Assembly: GCA_020073005.1 (NCBI GenBank)
Contig: JAIQFX010000009.1
Coordinates: 1 to 64,000 of the forward strand
Reading direction: 5' to 3'
From: Terriglobia bacterium
GTDB taxonomy: Bacteria > Acidobacteriota > Vicinamibacteria > Vicinamibacterales > CAVVIG01
DNA length: 64,000 nt
A program made the position numbers and the translations under genes. The notes under the pieces were generated by a model, which searched no databases, was not told the DNA's origin, and saw only the letters and a list, made by a program, of their open reading frames with translations. The stretch's first letter is position 1. Each line of letters begins with the position of its first letter. This document shows positions 32,470 through 41,669 of this stretch, in pieces.

Positions 32470-34542
32470 GTGTCGTTTCTAACTCCACTCTTCTTTGCCG
32501 GTCTCGGATCGCTCGCCATTCCGGTACTGATCCATCTGATCCAGCGCGAGAAGAAGCACGTCGTGCAGTTTCCGTCGCTGATGTTCGTGCGGCGGATTCC
32601 GTACCAGTCCGTGCGGCGGCGGCGCATCCGCCACTGGTTCCTGCTGCTGCTGCGCGCGGCGGCGATCGCGCTCATCGTGGCGGCGTTCGCGCGGCCGTTC
32701 CTGCGCCAGAACGCGGCGGCCCAGGTCATCAGCGGCGGCGCGCGCGAAGTCGTCATCCTGCTCGACCAATCCGCCAGCATGGGCTACGGCGATCACTGGA
32801 CCCGCGCGCAGAGCGCGGCGCACTCGGCCGTCGACGGCCTCGGCGCCGACGACAAGGCGACGCTCGTGCTCTTCGCCAAGAACGCCGAGGAGAACATGCG
32901 GGCGACGTCGGATCGATTCCGGCTGAACGGCGCCATCAACGCCGCCAGGGTCGGCTCCGGCGCGACGCGCTACGGTCCCGCGCTCAAGCTCGCCGACAGC
33001 ATCCTGGCCCGCTCGTCGCTCAAGCGCCGCGAAGTCGTCGTCATCAGCGACTTTCAGAAGACCGGCTGGAGCGGATCCGAGGAAGTCCGCTTCCCCGACG
33101 GCGTCGTCGTGAAGACGGTGTCGGTCGCATCGCCGGACGCGGCGAATCTCGCCGTGCCGTCGGTCTCGTTCGCGCGCGCGTCGTTCTCCGGCCAGGAGCG
33201 CATCACGGTCACGGCCGGGCTGAGCAACAAAGGCGACGCGCCGCTGAAAGACGTCCCGGTCACGCTGACCGTCGACGGGCACGAGATCGAATCCGTGCGC
33301 GCCACCGTGCCGCCGCGCGCCGCGGGATCGGTGACGTTCACGCAGTTCACGCTCGTCGGACCGAACGTCCGCGGCTCGGTGCACGCCGGCTCGGATCCGC
33401 TGCCGGCCGACAACGTGTTCCACTTCGTGCTGTCGCCCGCGGTCCCTGTCTCGCTTCAGATCGTCAACGGCGCCGAAGGCAGCAGCGACGCCAGCCTGTT
33501 CCTGGCGAAGGCACTGTCGATTGGCACGAATCCGCTCTTCCAGATCGACGTGACGACGGCCTCGCGCGCGACGCCGACGTCGTTCGACAAGCGCGCCGTC
33601 ATCATTCTCAACGACACGATGTTTCCGCCGGCCGGCGGCGCCGGCGCGCTGAAGAAGTTCGTCGAGCGCGGCGGCGGATTGCTGGTCGTCAGCGGCGACC
33701 GCACGTCGTGGCCCCAGGGGGCAACGTCCGAGGCGGATCTGTTCCCCGGCAAGCTGGGTCCGGCCGTCGACCGCACGTCGGGCCGCGGCGCGACGCTCGG
33801 CTTTCTTGATTACAGCCACCAGGTCTTCGAGGTTTTCAAGGCGCCGCGCAGCGGCGACTTCTCCGCCGCGCACGTCTTCAAGTACCGCACGCTGCAGCCG
33901 GGCCCGAACGATCGCGTCCTCGCGCGGTACGACGACGGCGCGGTCGCGGCGGCGGAACGCAAGGTCGGCGCGGGCCGCGTGATCGTCTGGACGACGACGC
34001 TCGACGACTCGTGGACCGACATCGCGGTCAAGCCGGTGTACTTGCCGCTCGTGCAGCAGCTCGCGCGCTATCTCGCCAATTACGAGACCCCGACGTCCTG
34101 GATGACGGTCGGCCAGGTGCTCGATCTCGCCGCGCGCGCCAAGACGAAGTCGGACCGCATCGTCGTCACGCCGTCGGGGCAGCGCATGACGCAGCGAGGG
34201 ACGAGCGAGTCCGGCGCGGAAGGCTTGCTCGAGCTGAACGAGCAGGGCGTCTACGAGATCCGTCCCGCGGGCGCGACGAGCGGACGGCCCGAGTCCATCG
34301 CCGTCAACCTCGACCCGCCGGAGTCCGACCTCGCGCCGCTCGATCCAGCCGAGCTGGTCGCCACGGTGACCGGGCACGCGACAGCGGTCGTTTCCGAACC
34401 GGTTGCGGCGCAGGAGATGACGCGCGAGGAGGCCGAGCGGCGCCAGAGCCTGTGGTGGTATCTGCTCCTCGGCGGCCTGTTCCTCCTCGCCGTCGAAACC
34501 ATGATTTCGAACCACCTGTCGCGAAAAGAGAAATTCCTGTAG
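32470..34542 (+). CDS. BatA-like membrane protein with VWA domain
   Basis: A 690-residue inner-membrane protein. The BatA N-terminus MSFLTPLFFAGLGSLAIPVLIHL and a second helix (LLLLRAAAIALIVAAF) precede a VWA domain with LLDQSASMGYGD and VVVISDFQKTGW. A long beta-rich part with GGGLLVVSGDRTSWPQGA (GATase-like) follows and the chain ends in a helix (WWYLLLGGLFLLAVETMI). The architecture parallels the first gene of the operon. The GTG start is set by the conserved opening. The TAG stop is again the start of a hairpin element. Confidence 0.88.
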   Translation: MSFLTPLFFAGLGSLAIPVLIHLIQREKKHVVQFPSLMFVRRIPYQSVRRRRIRHWFLLLLRAAAIALIVAAFARPFLRQNAAAQVISGGAREVVILLDQSASMGYGDHWTRAQSAAHSAVDGLGADDKATLVLFAKNAEENMRATSDRFRLNGAINAARVGSGATRYGPALKLADSILARSSLKRREVVVISDFQKTGWSGSEEVRFPDGVVVKTVSVASPDAANLAVPSVSFARASFSGQERITVTAGLSNKGDAPLKDVPVTLTVDGHEIESVRATVPPRAAGSVTFTQFTLVGPNVRGSVHAGSDPLPADNVFHFVLSPAVPVSLQIVNGAEGSSDASLFLAKALSIGTNPLFQIDVTTASRATPTSFDKRAVIILNDTMFPPAGGAGALKKFVERGGGLLVVSGDRTSWPQGATSEADLFPGKLGPAVDRTSGRGATLGFLDYSHQVFEVFKAPRSGDFSAAHVFKYRTLQPGPNDRVLARYDDGAVAAAERKVGAGRVIVWTTTLDDSWTDIAVKPVYLPLVQQLARYLANYETPTSWMTVGQVLDLAARAKTKSDRIVVTPSGQRMTQRGTSESGAEGLLELNEQGVYEIRPAGATSGRPESIAVNLDPPESDLAPLDPAELVATVTGHATAVVSEPVAAQEMTREEAERRQSLWWYLLLGGLFLLAVETMISNHLSRKEKFL

Positions 34543-34563
34543 CGAGCGCCTTTCAGGTGAGCG
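34540..34563 (+). repeat. TAGCG hairpin element after the BatA-like gene
   Basis: TAGCGAGCGCCTTTCAGGTG, a diverged copy whose TAG is the stop codon of the BatA-like gene. Confidence 0.65.
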
Positions 34564-34611
34564 TTTTCCGGCCGCGAGTGCTACTCTTTCCCTCAAAGGG
34601 AGACCGGCGAA

Positions 34612-37600
34612 ATGGACCATCGCGCTGAGCTCGTCGACGTCATTCGCGGAGTGCGGAATCGCTGGCGGCAGCGGCTCGCCCTGCGGGGCGCGGTCATCGT
34701 CGTCGCGGGCACGGTCGCGGCGCTCCTGCTCTCGGCGCAGGGCCTCGAGTCCTTCCGCTTCAGCCCCGTCTCCATCATTTCGTTCCGGGTGATCGCGCTC
34801 TTCGTCTTCCTCGGGCTCGTCTACTTCGGTCTCGTGGTTCCGCTGCGCCGGCGCGTGTCCGACGGTCAGGTCGCGATGTACCTCGAAGAAGGCGACCCGA
34901 CGCTCGAAGCGGCGATCATCAGCGCCGTCGAAGCCACCGGATTGCACGGCACGCCGTCGGAGTCGCACTCGCCGCGCCTCGTGGAAAAGCTCGTCGAGCA
35001 GGCCGTGGAACAGTGCCGCGCGTACGAGCACGGGCATCAATACGATCGCGCGGCGTTCAAGCGTCACGCGTACACGCTCGCGGGCGTCGCCGCCGCGTTC
35101 GCCATCGTGCTCGCGATCGGACCGGCGTTCCTCCGCCACGGCATCTCGGCGCTGCTCGTCATCTCGCGCAGCATCGAAGCGTCCAGCCCGTACAAGATCG
35201 AGGTCCACCCCGGCAACGCGAAGGTGCCGCGCGGCGCGGATCAGGCGGTCAGCGCGAAGCTGATCGGCTTCACCGCGAAAGACGTCACGGTGATGATGCG
35301 CACGTCGCCCGCCGTGCCGTACGAGCGCGTCTCCCTCGTTGCTTCCGGGGCCGGCGCTCCGGGCGTGTTCGAGGGCATGCTCTTCCACCTCGAGAAGCCG
35401 ACCGACTATTTCCTCGAGTCCAACGGCGTGCGCTCGCCGTCGTTCAAGCTGGACGTCGTCGATCTGCCGACCGTGTCGCAGATGGATCTCGAGTACCGCT
35501 TCCCCGCCTACACGAACCTGCCGCCGCGCAAGCAGGACGGCGGCGGCGACGTCGCGGCGATCCGCGGCACCGACGTGCTGCTGCACATCGTCCCGACGAT
35601 GGCGACGCCGAACGGCAGGATTCTGCTGAACGACGGCGGCGCCGAGCCGCTGACGAAGCAGGGCGACGGCACGCTGACGGGCAGCTTCACGATCAAGGGC
35701 CAGGGCTTCTATCGCATCGAGCTGACCGGCCCGCACGGCGAGAAGGTGGACGCCTCGCAGCAGTACACGATCGACGTCATCGACGATCAGATGCCGGCCG
35801 TGCACTTCACCAAGCCGGGCCGCGACTCGCAGGCGACGCCGGTCGAGGATCTCTTCCTCGAAGCGCGGGCGGACGATGACTACGGCGTCAAGCAGCTGCA
35901 GCTCTTCTACTCGGTCAACGGCGGCGCGCCGAAGTCGGTGAATCTGTTCAGCGGGCCGAAGCCGCTCCCTGAAGTCAGCGCCGGCCACACGATCTATCTC
36001 GAGGAGCTCGGGCTGAAGCCGGGCGACTTCGTGTCGTACTACGCGAAGGCGACCGACACCGACGTCGTGCAGGGCCCGAAGGTCGCGACGAGCGACATCT
36101 ACTTCGTGCAGATTCGCCCGTTCAAGAAGGACTACAAGCCGTCGCAGTCGCAGGCGGGCGGCGGCGGGGGCGGCGGCGGACAGGGCCAGCAGGTCGGCCA
36201 GTTGTCGCAGCAGCAGCGCGAGATCGTCGCGGCGACCTTCAATCAGGTCCGCGACAAGGCGAAGACCAAGCCCGACAAGTTCCGCGAGAACGTCGTCTTC
36301 CTGAACCTCGCGCAGGCGAAGCTGCGCGAGCAGGTGGAAGAGCTCGTCGGCAAGCTGAAGTCGCGGCTCGGATCCGTCGATCCGTCCTACAACAAGATCG
36401 CCGAGATCCTGCCGAAGGCCGTGGACGAGATGAAGTCCGCCGAGACGGATCTGCGCGGGCTGAAAGCCGAGGACGCGCTCTCACCCGAGCAGAAGGCGCT
36501 GAAGATTCTGCAGGAAGCCGAACAGCAGTACGAGCTGCAGGTGCAGATGCAGAACGGCGGAGGCGGCGGCGGGGGCGGCCAGCAGAATCAGCTCGCCGAA
36601 GATCTCGCGGATCTGTTCGAACTGGAGCTCGACAAGCTCGCGAACCAGTACGAGATGCAGCAGCGCGCCGAGCAGCAGCAGAACGATCGGCAGATCGACG
36701 ATCTCGCCGACAAGCTGAAAGAGCTCGCGCGGCGGCAGCAGCAGGAAATCGAGCGGCAGCGCCGGATGGCGCAGGCCGGCCAGCAGTCGCAGGGCGGCGG
36801 CAGCGCCAGCCAGCGCGCGCTCGCCGACGAGCTCGAGAAGGCCGCGCGGCAGCTGCAGCAGCTTTCACGCGAACAGCCGCAGCAGCGGCAGGACCTGCAG
36901 GACGCCGCGAAGCGGATGCAGGACGCGGCCGACGCGATGCGGCGCGCGGCGGCGAGCGGCGCCAAGGACGGCGGCGCGCAGGCGACCGAAGCGCTGAACC
37001 GGCTGAAGGAAGCGCAGGACAAGCTGCAGCGCAATCAAGGCGGGCGCGGCGACCGCGATCTGCAGAACGCGCAGCGTCAGGCGCAGGAGCTCGCGAACGA
37101 ACAGAAGGAAGTCGCCAACGACGTGAACGCGCTCGAAAATGCGGGCGCGGGCCGCGACCAGAAGGCGCAGGCGATCGGCCAGCGCAAGGATCAGATGGAC
37201 GCGAAGGTCGCGGACCTGCAGAACCAGCTCGAGAAGCTGGCGAATCAGATCCGGCCCAGCGAGCGCGACGCCGCGCGCAAGCTCGACGATGCGGCCGGCA
37301 GCATTCGCGACAAGCGGGTGCGCGAGAAAATCCGCTATTCGAAGGGCGCGCTGCAGGGATCGCCGTCGCAGTACGCGCGCGCGATGGAAGAAGACATCGG
37401 CGCGAACCTCGACGCGCTGCAGAAGAAGATCGGCGAAGCGGCGTCGGCGATGGGCAAGTCGGCGAAGCAGGATGCCCAGGCGCGCGCGGCCGACAAGGCG
37501 CGCGATCTCGTGCGCGGCATGGAGTCGATGGATCAGCGCATGCGCGATCGATCGAATCAGCAGGGCAACCAGAGTCAGCGCGGTCAACAGGGTCAACAGG

Positions 37601-38190
37601 GCCAGCAGAACTCGCAGAACCAGCAAGGTCAGCAGGGCCAACAGGGGCAGCAAGGCCAGCAGGGTCAGCAAGGCTCGCAGGGTCAGCAGGGTCAGCAGGG
37701 TTCGCAGGGTCAGCAGGCGCAAGGCGGCCAGCAGGGCGGCGGCGGCAACCGCGGCGACAACAACGGTCCGCGCGGCGGCGGCGCCTACGGCGGCGACGCG
37801 CGCAACTGGGGCGGCGGCTACTGGAACGGCGGCGTCTGGAATCCGGACGACATCCGCCAGTGGCGCGGGCAGTACCGCGAGTGGCTGAACGACGCGCAGG
37901 CGCTGCGGCAGCAGCTGCAGCAGACCGGCGTCGACCCGCGTCCGCTCGACGACATCATCCGCGACCTGCAGCGGTTCGACAATGACAAGGTCTACGCGGA
38001 TCCGCGCGGGCTCGAGCAGCTCCAGGCGCAGGCGCTGGAGAAGATGAAGAAGTTCGAGTTCAACCTGCGGCGCAGCGTCGAGCAGAGCAACGAGTCGCTG
38101 TCGCTGTCAGGATCCGATCAGGTGCCGGAAGGCTTCCGGCAGGCGATCGAAGAGTACTACCGGTCGCTCGCGAAAAAACCGCAGCGCTGA
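34612..38190 (+). CDS. DUF4175-family giant coiled-coil membrane protein
   Basis: A 1192-residue protein. Helices at about residues 23-44, 56-78 and 150-172 anchor it; the region to residue 520 is beta-rich and periplasmic (YRFPAYTNLPPRKQ, LEARADDDYGVKQLQLFYSV). From about 530 to 980 there are long Gln/Glu/Lys/Arg coiled coils with polyglycine interruptions. Residues about 980-1045 are the GQQ repeat, and the last 140 residues contain WNPDDIRQWRGQYREWLNDA, a conserved C-terminal motif. DUF4175 genes commonly end MoxR/VWA operons. AAGGGAG precedes the ATG. Function unknown; a scaffold for the VWA proteins is plausible. Confidence 0.85.
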   Translation: MDHRAELVDVIRGVRNRWRQRLALRGAVIVVAGTVAALLLSAQGLESFRFSPVSIISFRVIALFVFLGLVYFGLVVPLRRRVSDGQVAMYLEEGDPTLEAAIISAVEATGLHGTPSESHSPRLVEKLVEQAVEQCRAYEHGHQYDRAAFKRHAYTLAGVAAAFAIVLAIGPAFLRHGISALLVISRSIEASSPYKIEVHPGNAKVPRGADQAVSAKLIGFTAKDVTVMMRTSPAVPYERVSLVASGAGAPGVFEGMLFHLEKPTDYFLESNGVRSPSFKLDVVDLPTVSQMDLEYRFPAYTNLPPRKQDGGGDVAAIRGTDVLLHIVPTMATPNGRILLNDGGAEPLTKQGDGTLTGSFTIKGQGFYRIELTGPHGEKVDASQQYTIDVIDDQMPAVHFTKPGRDSQATPVEDLFLEARADDDYGVKQLQLFYSVNGGAPKSVNLFSGPKPLPEVSAGHTIYLEELGLKPGDFVSYYAKATDTDVVQGPKVATSDIYFVQIRPFKKDYKPSQSQAGGGGGGGGQGQQVGQLSQQQREIVAATFNQVRDKAKTKPDKFRENVVFLNLAQAKLREQVEELVGKLKSRLGSVDPSYNKIAEILPKAVDEMKSAETDLRGLKAEDALSPEQKALKILQEAEQQYELQVQMQNGGGGGGGGQQNQLAEDLADLFELELDKLANQYEMQQRAEQQQNDRQIDDLADKLKELARRQQQEIERQRRMAQAGQQSQGGGSASQRALADELEKAARQLQQLSREQPQQRQDLQDAAKRMQDAADAMRRAAASGAKDGGAQATEALNRLKEAQDKLQRNQGGRGDRDLQNAQRQAQELANEQKEVANDVNALENAGAGRDQKAQAIGQRKDQMDAKVADLQNQLEKLANQIRPSERDAARKLDDAAGSIRDKRVREKIRYSKGALQGSPSQYARAMEEDIGANLDALQKKIGEAASAMGKSAKQDAQARAADKARDLVRGMESMDQRMRDRSNQQGNQSQRGQQGQQGQQNSQNQQGQQGQQGQQGQQGQQGSQGQQGQQGSQGQQAQGGQQGGGGNRGDNNGPRGGGAYGGDARNWGGGYWNGGVWNPDDIRQWRGQYREWLNDAQALRQQLQQTGVDPRPLDDIIRDLQRFDNDKVYADPRGLEQLQAQALEKMKKFEFNLRRSVEQSNESLSLSGSDQVPEGFRQAIEEYYRSLAKKPQR
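37555..37739 (+). repeat. Coding 9-base repeat (GGTCAGCAG) giving Gly-Gln-Gln
   Basis: About twenty 9-base units with synonymous and GSQ variants encode a flexible GQQ tract near the C-terminus of the DUF4175 protein. It is an ordinary low-complexity coding repeat. Confidence 0.85.
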
Positions 38191-38202
38191 AGAATCTATC
38201 AC

Positions 38203-38669
38203 TCACTGGATCGGAATCCGGTACAGGTTTCTTTGGGCTGCCCTGACGGAGAACGTATAGGTGCCGTCCACCGGCCCAGGATTCACGTCTGCGTAGTTGA
38301 TGACGCGCACTCCTGCGACCGCAGCGATCTCGGCCTCCGAGGAAATCGGTGATCGGTTGCGGCCAGCCACAGGTGCGTCAGGGCCTTCTCATCGACGGCT
38401 GCAAAGACCACGCGACGACCGTCTTCGGAGATGTCGTAGCCGGTGACGGCGAATCCCCGCAGCAGAAGTTCGCTGCGCCCGCTTTCGAGATCCGCCACCC
38501 ACAGCTCGCTCTTCTCCAGGAACGGCGTCTGTCCTCCACCCTTGGGGCGGCGCGATGTGTCGGCAATATCGCCGGATAGCGGCTGAGTGCCGGAAATCCG
38601 GCGACGCGGCGCCGCCTCGGCGGCAGCGGCCCCCATGCCTCGCGCGCGTCCACTGAAACGCCACGGCAT
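38203..38669 (-). pseudogene. Decayed C-terminal remnant of a TolB-like/kinase propeller gene
   Basis: The reverse strand has ELWVADLESGRSELLL, GYDISEDGRRVVFAAV and LWLAATDHRF, which is the WD40/TolB pattern of acidobacterial receptor kinases. Near 38345 the frame breaks; in another frame SSEAEIAAVAGVRVINYAD, then YTFSVRAAQRNLYRIPIQ and a TGA at 38205-38203, continues as the normal C-terminus of that family. The section that should lie between is missing. This is therefore a deleted and frameshifted remnant without a start domain. It fills the 540-base gap between the MoxR operon and the benzoyl-CoA island and may mark a past rearrangement. Confidence 0.7.
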
Positions 38670-38684
38670 TTGAACCTGCGTTCA
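38669..38684. promoter_or_regulatory. Possible operator palindrome upstream of had
   Basis: TTGAACCTGCGTTCAA is a 6-bp perfect palindrome with a 4-base centre, about 50 bases before the had start. It could be a regulator site for the benzoyl-CoA cluster. No regulator gene is near. Confidence 0.3.
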
Positions 38685-38732
38685 AACGCGCCGGGCGCCC
38701 TCGACGGTACGCGCCTTGCCTCACGCCGTCCC

Positions 38733-39794
38733 ATGCAGACACGCGGACTGGTGCTGACTTCACCGCGCGAGCTGGCGCTCCACACCTTCGAGCTGCCGGC
38801 CCTCGGTCCCGGTGACGCCCGCGTCCGCGTGGCCGGCTGCGGCCTCTGCCACACCGACATCAGCTTCTACACGGGACAGGTCCGGACCCGCCACGCCCTC
38901 CCCCTGGTCCTGGGCCACGAAATCGCCGGCACGGTCGTCGACGCGGCCCCGGCGCATCGGACGCTGATCGGCCGGGACGTGATCGTGCCCGCCGTGCTGC
39001 CCTGCGGCGACTGCGTGCTCTGCCGCTCCGGCCACGACAACGCCTGCCTGAACCAGATCATGCCGGGCAATCACGTCCACGGCGGCTTCGCGGACGAGAT
39101 CGTCGTGCCGGCGCGCCATCTCGTGACGCTCGGCGCCGATCGCGGCGGCTACGCGCTCGCCGAGCTCGCGGTGGTCGCCGACGCCGTGACGACGCCCTAT
39201 CAGGCGATCCTGCGGGCGGGCGTGAGCCGCGACGATCTCGCGATCATCGTCGGCGCCGGCGGCATCGGGACGTACGCGGTGCAGATCGCGCGGGCGCGCG
39301 GCGCGCGGGTCGCCGTCATCGACATCGACGCGGCGAAGCTCGAGCGGCTCGCGCCATTCGGCGTCGAGTGGCGGTTCAACGCGCGCGAGACCGACGGCGC
39401 CGCGATCAAGAAGCGCCTCGTCTCCGAAAGCGGCACGCCCACGAGCTGGAAGATCTTCGAGATGAGCGGAACGCTTCCCGGACAGGAGCTGGCCTGGAGC
39501 CTGCTCGTGCCGGCGGCGACGCTGGGCATCATCGGCTTCACGATGGACAAGCCGCAGGTGCGCCTGTCCAATCTGATGGCGCTCGACGCGCAGGCGTTCG
39601 GCAGCTGGGGTTGCAGTCCCTCGCTCTATGCCGACGCGATCGCGCTTGTGACGTCGGGACAAGTGACGCTGCGCCCGTTCATCGAGCGGCGGCCGATCGC
39701 CGACGGCCCGGCGCTGTTCGCGCAGCTGGCGGACTCGCACGCGGGCGCGGATCGCCGCGCGATTCTCATCCCCGAGAAGACGGAGGCGCTGTGA
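38733..39794 (+). CDS. had: 6-hydroxycyclohex-1-ene-1-carbonyl-CoA dehydrogenase
   Basis: An NAD-dependent zinc MDR enzyme that oxidises 6-hydroxycyclohexenecarbonyl-CoA to the 6-oxo compound, the second step after benzoyl-CoA dearomatisation. The 353-residue protein has catalytic zinc ligands in GCGLCHTDI and GHEIAG, structural zinc in CGDCVLCRSGHDNAC and the Rossmann motif IVGAGGIGTYAVQ. The family-like stretch GNHVHGGFADEIVVPARHL and the genes behind it (oah, dch, bzdN) fix the assignment. ATG 38733 is used because the upstream extension has no homology. The next gene's GTG overlaps its stop. Confidence 0.88.
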   Translation: MQTRGLVLTSPRELALHTFELPALGPGDARVRVAGCGLCHTDISFYTGQVRTRHALPLVLGHEIAGTVVDAAPAHRTLIGRDVIVPAVLPCGDCVLCRSGHDNACLNQIMPGNHVHGGFADEIVVPARHLVTLGADRGGYALAELAVVADAVTTPYQAILRAGVSRDDLAIIVGAGGIGTYAVQIARARGARVAVIDIDAAKLERLAPFGVEWRFNARETDGAAIKKRLVSESGTPTSWKIFEMSGTLPGQELAWSLLVPAATLGIIGFTMDKPQVRLSNLMALDAQAFGSWGCSPSLYADAIALVTSGQVTLRPFIERRPIADGPALFAQLADSHAGADRRAILIPEKTEAL

Positions 39795-40918
39795 GCACTA
39801 CCAATAGTGGGAACACGCTCAAGGATCACCGCCTGGTCCCCGACACGCGATTCGAGCACATCCTGTACGAACGCCGTCCGGCGCGCGATCTGGACGGCCG
39901 CCTCGTGCCCGATCTTCACGACGTCTGGATCTGGATCAACAATCCGGCGCAGCTGAACAGCTACACGACGGCGGCGCTGCGGGAGCTGATCCTCGCGTTT
40001 CGCGAAGCGTCGACGGACCGCAGCGCGGTGAGCGTCGTGCTGACGGCGGTCGGCGATCGCGCCTTCTGCTCGGGCGGCAACACGAAGGAGTACGCCGAGT
40101 ACTACGGCGGCAAGCCGGGCGAATACAAGCAGTACATGCGGCTCTTCAACGACATCGTCACCGGCATCCTGATGTGCGACAAGCCGGTCATCAACCGTGT
40201 GAACGGCCTGCGCGTGGGCGGCGGACAGGAGATCGGCATGGCGTGCGATTTCTCGATCGCCTCCGACCTCGCGCGCTTCGGCCAGGCCGGCCCGCGCCAC
40301 GGATCGGCGCCCGACGGCGGGTCGACCGACTTCCTGCATCTCTACGTCGGCTTCGCGCAGGCGATCGAGAGCTGCACGCTGTGCGAGCCGTGGTCCGCGC
40401 ACAAGGCGATGCGGCTCGGGCTGCTCAACCAGATCGTCCCGGCGCTCGTGCACGACGGCGCGTTCATTCCCAATCCGCTCGTCGTGACCGACCGCTGGAT
40501 CGACGAGCACGGCGCGATCGTGTACGGCGAGCCGGTGCCGGCCGAGCGCGCGAAGGCGGCGAAGGCGCTGATGGCCGCGTCGAAGATCGACCTGAGCCGG
40601 CTCGACGCCGCGATCGCGGCGTGGTCGGCGAAACTGCTGCTCACCTTCCCCGATTGCCTGCACAAGACGATCGAGAGCCTGCGCAAGAAGAAGCTCGAGC
40701 ACTGGCAGCAGAACTGCGAGACCAATCGCAGCTGGCTCGCGCTGAACATGATGACCGAGGGCCGCGCGGGATTCCGCGCGTTCAACGACGGCCCGCCCGG
40801 ACGCCGCGAGGTGGACTTCGCGGAGCTGCGGCGGCGGCTGGCCCGCGGCGACGGCTGGACGGACGAGCTGTGCGACGCGATTCAACCGAAGTCGGAGGCC
40901 CTGCATGGTGAACACTGA
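39791..40918 (+). CDS. oah: 6-oxocyclohex-1-ene-1-carbonyl-CoA hydrolase (BamA/Oah)
   Basis: A crotonase-family enzyme that hydrates and opens the ring of 6-oxocyclohexenecarbonyl-CoA to 3-hydroxypimelyl-CoA. The 375-residue length is that of BamA, longer than ordinary crotonases. It begins LVPDTRFEHILYE, has NNPAQLNSYTT, GDRAFCSGGNTKEYAEYY, GGGQEIGMACDFSIASD and GPRHGSAPDGGSTDFL, all of the BamA type. BamA is the accepted marker for anaerobic aromatic degradation. GTG 39791 overlaps the had stop (GTGA); the 3' end overlaps dch by 14 bases. Confidence 0.94.
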   Translation: MSTTNSGNTLKDHRLVPDTRFEHILYERRPARDLDGRLVPDLHDVWIWINNPAQLNSYTTAALRELILAFREASTDRSAVSVVLTAVGDRAFCSGGNTKEYAEYYGGKPGEYKQYMRLFNDIVTGILMCDKPVINRVNGLRVGGGQEIGMACDFSIASDLARFGQAGPRHGSAPDGGSTDFLHLYVGFAQAIESCTLCEPWSAHKAMRLGLLNQIVPALVHDGAFIPNPLVVTDRWIDEHGAIVYGEPVPAERAKAAKALMAASKIDLSRLDAAIAAWSAKLLLTFPDCLHKTIESLRKKKLEHWQQNCETNRSWLALNMMTEGRAGFRAFNDGPPGRREVDFAELRRRLARGDGWTDELCDAIQPKSEALHGEH

Positions 40919-41669
40919 GCTCCGTCACGGCGGCGGTCACCTGCGGCTCGTCATCGACGAGCCGAAGGCGAACCTCGTCTCGATCGCGGTCATGCGCGAG
41001 TTGCGGCGCGCGCTGGCGGGCGTGCACGGCATGCCCGCTCTCAAACTCGTGACCATCGAAGGCGCCGGCGATCACTTCAGCTTCGGCGCGAGCGTCGAAG
41101 AGCACCGGCCCGGCGTCATTCACACGGCGCTCACCGAGCTGCACGGATTGATCGGCGAGCTGCTCGCCACGCCCGCGCCGACGGCGGCGATCGTCCGCGG
41201 CCGCTGCCTCGGCGGCGGCTTCGAGCTGGCGCTGGCGTGCGACCTCGTGTTCGCCGGCACGACCGCGATGCTCGGCGTGCCCGAGATCACGCTCGGCGTC
41301 TTTCCGCCCGCCGCGGCGGCGCTGCTGCCGCTGCGTGTCGGCGCCTCGCGCGCCGCAAGCGCGGTGCTGACCGGCCGGACCGCGCCGGTCGAGGCGTGGA
41401 CGGCCGCCGGCTTGATCGAAGTGACGGCGCCCCCGCAGGAGCTCGGCGCGGCCGTCGATCACTGGTTCGAGGCGCACCTGGCGCCCCGTTCGTCGGCGGC
41501 GCTGCGCTTCGCGGCGCTCGCCAGCCGGGCGACGCTGCGGCGTCAGGTGAGCATGGTGCTCCCGGATCTCGAGCGCCTGTATCTCGACGCCCTGATGCAC
41601 ACGCACGACGCCATCGAGGGCATCGAGGCGTTTCTCGAAAAGCGCGCGCCCGTCTGGAGCAACGCATGA
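40905..41669 (+). CDS. dch: Cyclohexa-1,5-dienecarbonyl-CoA hydratase
   Basis: Adds water to the dienoyl-CoA made by benzoyl-CoA reductase, giving 6-hydroxycyclohex-1-ene-1-carbonyl-CoA. The 254-residue crotonase has [19 protein letters not shown] and [18 protein letters not shown], then [28 protein letters not shown] is typical of Dch. Residue context and position between oah and the reductase genes support the call. Overlaps oah by 14 bases and bzdN by 4, so the genes are translationally coupled. Confidence 0.9.
   Translation: MVNTELRHGGGHLRLVIDEPKANLVSIAVMRELRRALAGVHGMPALKLVTIEGAGDHFSFGASVEEHRPGVIHTALTELHGLIGELLATPAPTAAIVRGRCLGGGFELALACDLVFAGTTAMLGVPEITLGVFPPAAAALLPLRVGASRAASAVLTGRTAPVEAWTAAGLIEVTAPPQELGAAVDHWFEAHLAPRSSAALRFAALASRATLRRQVSMVLPDLERLYLDALMHTHDAIEGIEAFLEKRAPVWSNA

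Noticed and set aside
32479-35988. An 1169-codon reverse frame under the BatA-like and DUF4175 genes
   Set aside because: Composition is the Arg/Asp/Glu-rich type of antisense frames in GC-rich DNA; the forward genes have clear domains.
37555-37739. Regular 9-base repeat considered as a CRISPR-like or mobile array
   Set aside because: It has no spacers, keeps the reading frame and encodes a Gly-Gln-Gln tract, a plain low-complexity coding repeat.
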